Assembly: GCA_964433845.1 (NCBI GenBank)
Contig: CAYSTA010000029.1
Location: 1-21,162 of the forward strand
From: MAG-121220-bin8 sp964433845
GTDB lineage: Bacteria; Bacteroidota; Bacteroidia; Flavobacteriales; Flavobacteriaceae
Length of the DNA stretch: 21,162 nucleotides
Direction: 5' to 3'
Position numbers and translations under genes: made by a program
The notes under the pieces: generated by a model
The model's database searches: none
What the model was told of the DNA's origin: nothing
The model's input: the letters and a program-made list of their open reading frames with translations, nothing else
Shown: piece by piece, positions 15,441 through 21,162 of the stretch
Position numbering within the stretch: position 1 is the first letter of the stretch
Layout of the letters: every line of letters begins with the position of its first letter

Positions 15441-16877
15441 TTACTTGTATCCGAAAAGTTTTTTAGATTTTATCTGATCGGTTACTTCTTTTGGCAACAT
15501 TTTTTCCCATCCAGATTTTCCATCTTTTATCTTTTTTAAAACCTTAAAAGAATAGATTTTTAGAAGATTTTCATCATATTTTTTGATGTCAGTTAATATT
15601 TTATTGCTTTTAAAAAATTTATATAAATTTTTCATTTTGTCTGAAACCTTAATATTATTACTATTAACAATTATTCCATCTTTTGTTTTTATTGGATATA
15701 ATAAAATCTTTAAATTTTTCACAAATAATTTTCCAAAAGCTTCTAATATGCCGCCTCTAAGGTTATCATAGTATTTTTCATCAAATATTTCAATTAGATT
15801 ATTAACTCCCATGGTTAAAAAAACTTTATTTTGGGTGTAACTAGAGAAATATTCAGCAAGTTTATAATATTCCTTGAAATTTGTTATCATAACGGTATGT
15901 CCTAAAGCACATAATAATTTTGCTCTATCCATAAAATCTTCTTCATTTACATCACCATCTCCGTTCGTGGATCTTAAATTAGATAAAGTAATTTCAAATA
16001 AATTAATTAGATTCTTTTCTTTAAAATCTTTTTCTTTTAAAATTATTTCTCTAGATTTTAAGTACATATCTTCATTAACTAAAGTAACAGGTCTGAAACT
16101 TCCTCTAATTGCTAGAATATTTTTTTTCCATAAAACCCTAGCTGGTAAAATATTATTTCCATCAGGCCCAAACATAACTGCTTTTGTCATTCCATTTTTA
16201 ACAAGTTCAAGACTCATTAATCTATTATCTACTTCATTAAATAGAGGGCCAGAAAAATTTATCGTATCAATTTCAATTGCAGAAGGATCAATATGATCGT
16301 ATAAATATCTTAAAAGTTTTCTTGGTTCATTATGTTTATAATAAGCCCCATAAATTAAATTAAGCCCCATAAGTCCTAATGCTTCTTGTTGAGTTTTAGC
16401 CTCAAAAGAATGAAATCTAACATGTATATGAACTTCACTATAAGGTTCTTTAGAATTAGTTTGAAATTTTATACCCATCCATCCATGACCCTTGTATTTT
16501 TTTGCAAAATCAATTGTAGCAACTGTGTTTGCATAGGTGAAAAACATCTTATCTGGATGTTCTTTTCTATTCATTCTTTCCTCTAAAAGTTTTGTTTCAT
16601 AATCTAGCATTTTTTTAAGTCTAGATTCTGAAACATATCCATTATCTGTTTCTTGCCCATATATAGCATCGCTAAATGCTTTATCATACGCACTCATAGT
16701 TTTTGCTATTGTTCCTGAAGCTCCACCAGAACGAAAAAAGTGTCTAGCTACTTCTTGACCTGCACCTATTTCTGCGAAAGTACCGTAAATATGTTCATTG
16801 AGATTTATCCTTAAAGCTTTTGCTTTAACCGAAGGGACGTTTTCAAATGGTTGATCTCCTTTTAGGGAAACAGACAT
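15441..16877 (-). CDS. Conserved protein of unknown function (478 residues)
   Basis: I recognise this as a family widespread in Bacteroidetes but know no demonstrated function. Homologues are, as I recall, often labelled TonB-dependent receptor or nicotinate-nucleotide adenylyltransferase. The sequence supports neither: there is no signal peptide, TonB box, plug or barrel, and no (H/T)xGH or ISSTxxR nucleotidyltransferase motif. It is a soluble, probably cytoplasmic protein. Runs that look strongly conserved are NLNEHIYGTFAEIGAGQEVA (about 26-44), FRSGGASGTIAKTMSAYDK (about 48-66), the GHGW block (130-133), VDNRLMSLELVKNGMTKAVM (about 216-235) with MFGPDGNN following, and MGVNNLIEIFDEKYYDNL (about 356-373) with RGGILEAFGKLF following. 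The many Gly and acidic residues suggest an enzyme. The last 90 residues are lysine-rich and less conserved. It stands alone on its strand, convergent with bcp and divergent from the PhnP-like gene. Confidence 0.9.
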   Translation of the reverse strand: MSVSLKGDQPFENVPSVKAKALRINLNEHIYGTFAEIGAGQEVARHFFRSGGASGTIAKTMSAYDKAFSDAIYGQETDNGYVSESRLKKMLDYETKLLEERMNRKEHPDKMFFTYANTVATIDFAKKYKGHGWMGIKFQTNSKEPYSEVHIHVRFHSFEAKTQQEALGLMGLNLIYGAYYKHNEPRKLLRYLYDHIDPSAIEIDTINFSGPLFNEVDNRLMSLELVKNGMTKAVMFGPDGNNILPARVLWKKNILAIRGSFRPVTLVNEDMYLKSREIILKEKDFKEKNLINLFEITLSNLRSTNGDGDVNEEDFMDRAKLLCALGHTVMITNFKEYYKLAEYFSSYTQNKVFLTMGVNNLIEIFDEKYYDNLRGGILEAFGKLFVKNLKILLYPIKTKDGIIVNSNNIKVSDKMKNLYKFFKSNKILTDIKKYDENLLKIYSFKVLKKIKDGKSGWEKMLPKEVTDQIKSKKLFGYK

Positions 16878-16952
16878 CAGTTATACTATTATGCAGCTAA
16901 GTTATAAGAATTTTGTCAAGTAAATGATATATTTATAATAAAAAAGAATTAA
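16878..16952. promoter_or_regulatory. Divergent gap between the 478-residue protein and the PhnP-like hydrolase
   Basis: Only 75 bases separate two divergent starts, so both promoters should be here. The plus strand has TTTG (16912-16915) and a one-mismatch -7 box TATATTTA (16928-16935), but the spacer is 12 bases, shorter than the usual 17-20. No clear box is seen on the minus strand. There is no conserved RNA structure that I can recognise. Confidence 0.25.
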
Positions 16953-17717
16953 TTGAAGGTGACTTTTTTAGGTACCGGTACATCTACAGGTATTCCACTT
17001 ATTGGAAGCAGTCATCCAGTATGTAAAAGTTCTAATAAGAAAGATAAAAGATTAAGATCTTCAATTTTAGTAGAATGGGATACATCTTCCTTTGTAATTG
17101 ATACTGGACCAGATTTTAGACAACAAATGCTTAATTCAAATTGTCAAAGAATTGATGGAGTAATTTATACACATGAACATTCTGATCATACATCAGGAAT
17201 AGATGATTTAAGAGCTTTTTGTTTTAAACAAGGCGAAATACCAATTTTTGCTCATAAAAGAGTTATAAGTGATTTGAAAAATAGATTCAGTTATATATTT
17301 GATAAAGAAAAAAAATATCCAGGTGCACCTTTATTAAAACCTATTGAAGTTATAGAAAATAAAAATTTTTTAATATCTAATTTAGATATAACCCCAATTA
17401 GTTATTTGCATGCTGATTTGCAAGTATATGGATATAGATTTAAAGATTTTGCCTACTTAACAGATTTAAAGACTATTGATGATAAAGAAATTAATAAATT
17501 AAAAGATCTTAATATATTAGTTTTAAACTGTATTAGAATAGAGCCACATTATTCTCATCTTAATCTAAATGAAGCTCTTAGGCTAATTGAGTTAATAAAA
17601 CCAAAAACAACTTATTTAACTCATATTAGTTATCTATTAGGGTTTCACAATGATGTTCAAGAAAAATTACCTGATTCTGTTTTCTTATCTTATGATGGGC
17701 TAGAAATTACTTTATAG
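16953..17717 (+). CDS. Metallo-beta-lactamase-fold hydrolase, PhnP-like
   Basis: The 254-residue cytoplasmic enzyme has the di-metal signature THEHSDH (73-79), preceded by IDTGPDFRQQML (50-60 region) with its Asp. Further likely ligands are His153 (YLHAD), Asp171 (YLTD) and His224 (LTHIS). The N-terminus MKVTFLGTGTSTGIP, followed by HPVC and DKRLRSSILV, is the hallmark of the PhnP/cyclic phosphodiesterase subgroup. In E. coli PhnP cleaves ribose 1,2-cyclic phosphate in phosphonate use, but no phn genes are here, so in Bacteroidetes the substrate is open. The start is a TTG at 16953, which puts the family's first residue exactly in place; no ATG is available upstream. The 3' end overlaps the stop of the alpha/beta hydrolase by 6 bases. 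Confidence 0.92.
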   Translation: MKVTFLGTGTSTGIPLIGSSHPVCKSSNKKDKRLRSSILVEWDTSSFVIDTGPDFRQQMLNSNCQRIDGVIYTHEHSDHTSGIDDLRAFCFKQGEIPIFAHKRVISDLKNRFSYIFDKEKKYPGAPLLKPIEVIENKNFLISNLDITPISYLHADLQVYGYRFKDFAYLTDLKTIDDKEINKLKDLNILVLNCIRIEPHYSHLNLNEALRLIELIKPKTTYLTHISYLLGFHNDVQEKLPDSVFLSYDGLEITL

Positions 17718-18362
17718 CATTTTTTTATTTAACCAAGATAACATTGATTTGAAATTTTCAGGACATACACCATGACCAACAGGATATGTTTCAAAATCAT
17801 AAATAATATTGTTTTGGTTTAAAAAATTAAGAGATTCTTTAGCCTGGTTAAAAGGAAGTATTTCATCATCTGTTCCATGAGAAATATAAAAAGATAAATC
17901 ATTTAAACTATCTTTTGATAATGTGATTATGCTTGGATCTATTCCGCCACTCATTGAAATGATATTTTTAATAATTTTTGGATAGGTTAGTGCAACTGCA
18001 TTTATTAGTATAGAACCCTGACTAAATCCCATTAGAGTAGTATTGTTAATATCAGTATTATATTTTTTTGAACAATCTTTAACAGTTTTAAGTATTAGAT
18101 CTCTAGATTTTATAGCCATTTCAATATCATATGTTTTATTTCCTTTATAATCAATATAAATATCATACCATGCATAACCCATTCCAGGAGTATTTATTGG
18201 CCCTCTAATTGAAACAATAGTATATTCACTTGGAATTGCTCTTGAAAAGGAAAATAAGTCCTCTTCATTACTTCCAAATCCATGAACCATCAAAAGTAGG
18301 GGTGATCGCTTATCTTTAATACTAGATTCTCTAACAATGTGGAAGAAAGGTAAATTAGTCAT
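17712..18362 (-). CDS. Alpha/beta hydrolase, phospholipase/carboxylesterase type
   Basis: The 216-residue serine hydrolase has the Abhydrolase_2 pattern: the oxyanion-side HGFGSNEEDL (27-36), RGP (53-55) and the GYAWYD block (62-67), the nucleophile elbow GFSQGS (112-117) with Ser114, the acid HGTDDEILPF (162-171) with Asp166, and the base VGHGV (195-199) with His197. It belongs to the YpfH/EstB-like small carboxylesterases; acyl-chain preference cannot be read. No signal peptide, so it is cytoplasmic. Its ATG overlaps the dihydroorotase-like gene's end by 8 bases (ATGACTAA), which implies co-translation with that gene, although no metabolic link is obvious. Confidence 0.92.
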   Translation of the reverse strand: MTNLPFFHIVRESSIKDKRSPLLLMVHGFGSNEEDLFSFSRAIPSEYTIVSIRGPINTPGMGYAWYDIYIDYKGNKTYDIEMAIKSRDLILKTVKDCSKKYNTDINNTTLMGFSQGSILINAVALTYPKIIKNIISMSGGIDPSIITLSKDSLNDLSFYISHGTDDEILPFNQAKESLNFLNQNNIIYDFETYPVGHGVCPENFKSMLSWLNKKML

Positions 18363-19608
18363 TAATTAGAAACTTTTCTTTTGCAATTATTCCCATTGGT
18401 CTCCCTTTCATTTTAGTTCCTAGAAAAGCACTGTTTTTAGATTTAGATAAAATATCTAATTTTGAAAAAACATACTGTTTGTCTATAGTAAATAAAGACA
18501 TATTTGAAGTAGATCCTTCTTCAATTGTATAATCTTTAATTCCAAACCTAGATTTACCAGACGTAAGAATTTGTATTGTTTTTTCTAAATTAAATATGTT
18601 TAATAGAGCACCAAAAAATGATTCTAGACCAACAGTTCCATATTCAGCATTATCTATATCCATTTTTTTGTTATCGATATCTATTGGCAAGTGGTCGCTT
18701 GTCACCATATCAATAGTGCCATCTTCTACACCTTTAATGAGAGCTTTTCTATCTAATTCAGTTCTTAAAGGTGGTAAAACTTTGTAACGTGTATCAAAAT
18801 CTTGTAATTTTTCTTCATTAAAAATTAAATTATGAATTGCTACACTGCATGAAATATCTAAACCCTTATTTTTAGCTTGTCTAATAAGATCAACTGAACT
18901 TTTACAAGAAATAGTAGGGATATGGAGTTTTCCTCCAGTATATTCTAAAATTTTTATATCCCGATTTAATTGAGTCTCTTCAGATAATGAAGGTATTCCT
19001 TTTATTCCATATGATGTGCTTACTATGCCCTCATTAATTACTCCATATTTTGAGAGATATTTATCTTGTGCAAATGACATTAGTAATCCATTAAATGTTT
19101 GAGAGTATAGAAGTGCAGTTTTTAATAAATTTGGATTTACAATAGGATTTTTATAATCATAAAATCCAACAGCTCCACTTTCTTGCATATCTTTTAATTC
19201 GGCTAATTCTTGGGATTTACTTGATAAAGTAAAAGCTCCAATTGGGTGAATGTTTGTAACAAGTTGATCTGACTTTGATTTTATAAAAGACACATCAGCT
19301 TGCGTATCAATAACAGGTTTAGTATTAGGGTTGAGAAGAATATCAGTAAATCCACTTTTTCCAGCAATTGTTCCGCCATTGTCGATAGTTTCTCTCTCTT
19401 CATAGCCAGGTTCACCAAAAGAAACACTACTATCAAACCATCCCTTAGAGACATGTAAACCTTCTATATTAATTTCTTTATATCCCTTTGAAGGGATAGA
19501 CTTGTTAATTTTAGAAATTTTTCCTTTAGTAATTAAAATATCTTGCTTTGTACCGTGGTATTTACTCTCGGCATTTATAACTTTTGCAGATTTAAGAATA
19601 ATAGACAT
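18355..19608 (-). CDS. Dihydroorotase-like amidohydrolase lacking the HxH metal motif
   Basis: A 417-residue member of the cyclic amidohydrolase family, close to class I dihydroorotase (pyrimidine synthesis) in length and order. Recognisable blocks are GYEERETIDNGGTIAGKSGF (68-87), NPNTKP (93-98), GAVGFYDY (145-152), LHIPTIS (228-234), LPPLRTELDR (278-287) and TSDHLP (303-308). In true enzymes the first strand ends in DxHxHLREPG. Here the same place reads DSSVSFGEPG (59-68), so both metal-binding His are Ser (61, 63) and the substrate-binding Arg is Gly65. The HCED segment reads FAQD (179-182), losing another His. Asp151, His229 and Asp305 remain. I therefore leave the symbol pyrC off: it may be a non-catalytic partner like the PyrC' that scaffolds aspartate carbamoyltransferase in some bacteria, or an enzyme with altered chemistry. 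I recall Bacteroidetes homologues with the same change. Confidence 0.88.
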   Translation of the reverse strand: MSIILKSAKVINAESKYHGTKQDILITKGKISKINKSIPSKGYKEINIEGLHVSKGWFDSSVSFGEPGYEERETIDNGGTIAGKSGFTDILLNPNTKPVIDTQADVSFIKSKSDQLVTNIHPIGAFTLSSKSQELAELKDMQESGAVGFYDYKNPIVNPNLLKTALLYSQTFNGLLMSFAQDKYLSKYGVINEGIVSTSYGIKGIPSLSEETQLNRDIKILEYTGGKLHIPTISCKSSVDLIRQAKNKGLDISCSVAIHNLIFNEEKLQDFDTRYKVLPPLRTELDRKALIKGVEDGTIDMVTSDHLPIDIDNKKMDIDNAEYGTVGLESFFGALLNIFNLEKTIQILTSGKSRFGIKDYTIEEGSTSNMSLFTIDKQYVFSKLDILSKSKNSAFLGTKMKGRPMGIIAKEKFLIND

Positions 19609-19691
19609 GCAATCAAGTTATCAGTAAGAACATTGCAAAATAATGCTGGACAAATATAAGAATTGATTTTGGAATTTGATGAAAAAATAAA
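19609..19691 (-). promoter_or_regulatory. Putative promoter of the dihydroorotase-like/hydrolase pair
   Basis: This 83-base gap follows the DUF2400 stop. On the minus strand TATATTTG (19658-19651) matches the Bacteroidetes -7 consensus TAnnTTTG in full and lies 43 bases before the ATG at 19608. A proper -33 TTTG at 17-21 bases upstream is not visible. If active it would separate the pyrC-like/hydrolase pair from the lolD/DUF2400 transcript. Confidence 0.4.
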
Positions 19692-20465
19692 TTAAAAACC
19701 TTCAAAAACACCTAATCCAAACAGAGCGAAATCATATTTTACAGGATCTTTAATATCTAATTCTCTTAACCTAATGTCTAATTCCAAAACTGCTTTGTAA
19801 TCATTTTGTTTTCTTGATAGAAGTCCTAATTTTCTGGCAACATTCCCGCTATGAACATCTAATGGACAGGAAAGAATTGAAGGAGATATTTTTTTCCAGA
19901 TTCCAAAATCAACACCATTATTATCCGTTCTAACCATCCATCTTAGAAACATATTTAATCTTTTGCAAGCTGAACCCTTATATGGATCACTAATATGTTT
20001 TGTTGTTCTTTTAGGAAAATTATTTTTAAAAAATATTTTTTTAAAATTATGAATATTAGAATGCATATTTGATTCATTTCTTTTGAGACAAAAAACAGTT
20101 TCTAAATCATCATATTTAGTATAAATTATTTTTAATGTTTTTATAAAGTATCTAAAATCAATAGAATTAAATGTTCTATGAATTATATTGGTCTTTTCAA
20201 TTTCTTTTTTGGAAGCATTTAAAATAAAATCATATGGTGAATTATCTAATATTTCCATCATTTTGAATGCATTTTTAATTATTGTTTTTCTTTGTCCCCA
20301 TGCAATTGTTGAAGTTAAGAATGAAGATATTTCAATGTCTTGTTTGCTTTTAAATTGATGCGGAACTTGAATAGGGTCAGAATCTATAAAACTTTTTTGA
20401 TTGTATTGAAAAGATTTTTCATCTAAAAAATCTTTTATTTCATAATTAGTTAATCCATTTACCAT
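19692..20465 (-). CDS. DUF2400/TIGR02757 family protein
   Basis: The 257-residue soluble protein belongs to a Bacteroidetes-rich family of unproven function. The family strings are FLDEKSFQYN (13-22), SDPIQVPHQF (29-38), DIEISSFLTSTIAWGQRKTI (43-62), SDPYKGSACKRLNMFLRWM (159-177), then VRTDNNGVDFGIW, SCPLDVHSGNVARKLGL (199-215) and DPVKYDFALFGLG (240-252). The pattern PLDVHxxxVARxLGL resembles the catalytic PVDTHxxRxxxRLGL of HhH-GPD glycosylases such as Nth, and K168 sits about 35 residues before Asp203; a DNA-repair role is inference only. The ATG at 20465 lies 20 bases inside the end of the lolD-like gene. No later start preserves the FLDEK block, so the long overlap seems real. Confidence 0.9.
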   Translation of the reverse strand: MVNGLTNYEIKDFLDEKSFQYNQKSFIDSDPIQVPHQFKSKQDIEISSFLTSTIAWGQRKTIIKNAFKMMEILDNSPYDFILNASKKEIEKTNIIHRTFNSIDFRYFIKTLKIIYTKYDDLETVFCLKRNESNMHSNIHNFKKIFFKNNFPKRTTKHISDPYKGSACKRLNMFLRWMVRTDNNGVDFGIWKKISPSILSCPLDVHSGNVARKLGLLSRKQNDYKAVLELDIRLRELDIKDPVKYDFALFGLGVFEGF

Positions 20466-21108
20466 CTACAAGATTAAGTTTTCTATCTGCCATTTCAGCT
20501 AATTTTTTATTATGAGTTACAATTACAATTGTCAGGTTTAATCTATCTCTAAGTTCAAAAAATAATTTGTGTAATTTGTTAGCAGATTTAGAATCAAGAT
20601 TTCCACTAGGCTCATCTGCAAATAAAATGGAGGGTTCATTTATCAACGCTCTAGCTACCGCAACCCTTTGTTGTTCACCACCAGAGAGTTCAGAGGGTTT
20701 TTGATCTTTAATGTGAAGAATATCAAGTGATTTAAATAGTTTCTCAGCTTTCTTATTAATTACATCTGTTTTGTCTCCTTTTATCATGCCAGGAATACAA
20801 ACATTTTCTATTGCAGTAAATTCAGGTAATAGTTCATGAAATTGAAATACGAAACCTATTTGTGTGTTTCTAAATTTAGAAATATCATTTTCATTGAGTT
20901 TTATTATTTCTGTTTCGTTTAAAAATAAATTATACTGGTCCATATCATCAGCCTTATCTAAAGTGCCTAAAATATGAAGCAGGGTAGTTTTTCCAGCTCC
21001 AGATGGTCCTACAATTGAAACTATTTCTCCCCTCTTAACATCAAGACTTACATTATCTAACACTTTTTTGTTATCAAATGTTTTAGTAATATTTACTGCT
21101 GATATCAT
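20446..21108 (-). CDS. lolD: ABC transporter ATP-binding protein, LolD-like (lipoprotein release)
   Basis: The 220-residue ATPase contains all ABC motifs: Walker A GPSGAGKT (34-41), Q-loop Gln89 in FVFQFHELLPEFTA, signature LSGGEQQR (141-148), Walker B ILFADEP (161-167) with Glu166, D-loop SGNLD, and H-loop His199 in VTHN. The length and the FQFHELLPEFTAIENV string fit the LolD/MacB/FtsE-like MacB family, and LolD is the best single label. With LolCE it would extract lipoproteins from the inner membrane for transfer to LolA. No lolC/E gene is beside it in the window, so a MacB- or other export-type ATPase cannot be excluded. It starts at the ATG at 21108 and shares its last 20 bases with the DUF2400 gene. 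Confidence 0.87.
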   Translation of the reverse strand: MISAVNITKTFDNKKVLDNVSLDVKRGEIVSIVGPSGAGKTTLLHILGTLDKADDMDQYNLFLNETEIIKLNENDISKFRNTQIGFVFQFHELLPEFTAIENVCIPGMIKGDKTDVINKKAEKLFKSLDILHIKDQKPSELSGGEQQRVAVARALINEPSILFADEPSGNLDSKSANKLHKLFFELRDRLNLTIVIVTHNKKLAEMADRKLNLVDGKWIN

Positions 21109-21162
21109 ATTATTAAAGAGTTTAGCTTTTTTTCTTTTTAATTACATTGAAATCTATGAAAT
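21109..21162. other. Upstream region of the lolD-like gene at the window edge
   Basis: 54 bases with no gene. On the minus strand TAGATTTC (21156-21149) is one base from the Bacteroidetes -7 consensus and lies 41 bases before the lolD start. An ATG on the plus strand at 21156 could begin a divergent gene, but only seven bases remain, too few to judge. Confidence 0.2.

Noticed and set aside
15874..16296. 140-codon plus-strand frame inside the 478-residue gene
   Set aside because: The minus-strand frame is continuous and contains family blocks; the antisense frame is a shadow without its own start signals.
18355..19608. Dihydroorotase-like gene as a decaying pseudogene
   Set aside because: The frame is intact over 417 codons, non-catalytic blocks are well conserved, and the gene is tightly coupled to the next one, so it looks like a maintained protein rather than a relic.
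1..21162. Mobile element, prophage, CRISPR, toxin-antitoxin or defence system
   Set aside because: No transposase, integrase, terminal repeats, spaced repeats or defence domains were found on either strand; gene content and base composition are uniform.

Overview
The window is a very AT-rich stretch of core chromosome. Several traits point to a marine, genome-streamlined member of the Bacteroidetes, most likely order Flavobacteriales. It encodes Bacteroidetes-typical families: a DUF4834 protein, a YfhO-type membrane protein paired with it, a secreted Phenol_MetA_deg-type barrel, a DUF2400/TIGR02757 protein and the 478-residue family of unknown function. Shine-Dalgarno sequences are hardly visible, TAnnTTTG-like -7 boxes occur in front of some genes, and three gene starts (one of them rejected here) are TTG. 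Genus cannot be decided from this sequence. I see no mobile element, prophage, CRISPR array, tRNA or rRNA gene, and no gap above 300 bases.

Layout, left to right. (1) 1-3570, minus strand: a tightly overlapping trio read right to left: a secreted outer-membrane protein with a lysine-rich tail, a YghO-like GNAT-fold protein, and mnmE, which lacks only its last two residues and stop at the window edge. (2) 3669-10755, plus strand: DUF4834 protein, YfhO-type membrane protein, SAM methyltransferase, two GT-B glycosyltransferases and a Wzx/MOP flippase. These are almost fused end to end and look like a surface glycan or glycolipid assembly operon. (3) 10748-13510, minus: uvrA. (4) 13697-14293, plus: an ECF-type sigma factor, meeting endonuclease III (nth, minus) tail to tail. 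(5) 14979-15437, plus: a Bcp peroxiredoxin, meeting a conserved 478-residue protein of unknown function (minus). (6) 16953-17717, plus: a PhnP-like metallo-beta-lactamase-fold hydrolase, converging on a minus-strand group: lolD-like ABC ATPase, DUF2400 protein, dihydroorotase-like protein and alpha/beta hydrolase.

Functional themes. DNA maintenance is represented by uvrA, nth and possibly the DUF2400 protein. Oxidative defence is represented by bcp. The envelope is served by the glycan operon, the outer-membrane barrel and the lipoprotein-release ATPase, and tRNA modification by mnmE. The architecture is extremely compact: seven of ten same-strand junctions overlap, and all four convergent pairs meet within 8 bases with no terminator between them.

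I found no clearly new multi-gene system. The points most worth a second look are family members that have lost textbook active-site or cofactor residues (a cysteine-free endonuclease III, a dihydroorotase homologue with SxS in place of HxH, a UvrA with half of one zinc module), the conserved protein of unknown function at 15441-16877, and a DUF2400 protein whose C-terminus resembles HhH-GPD glycosylases. Statements about family behaviour come from memory; no database was searched.
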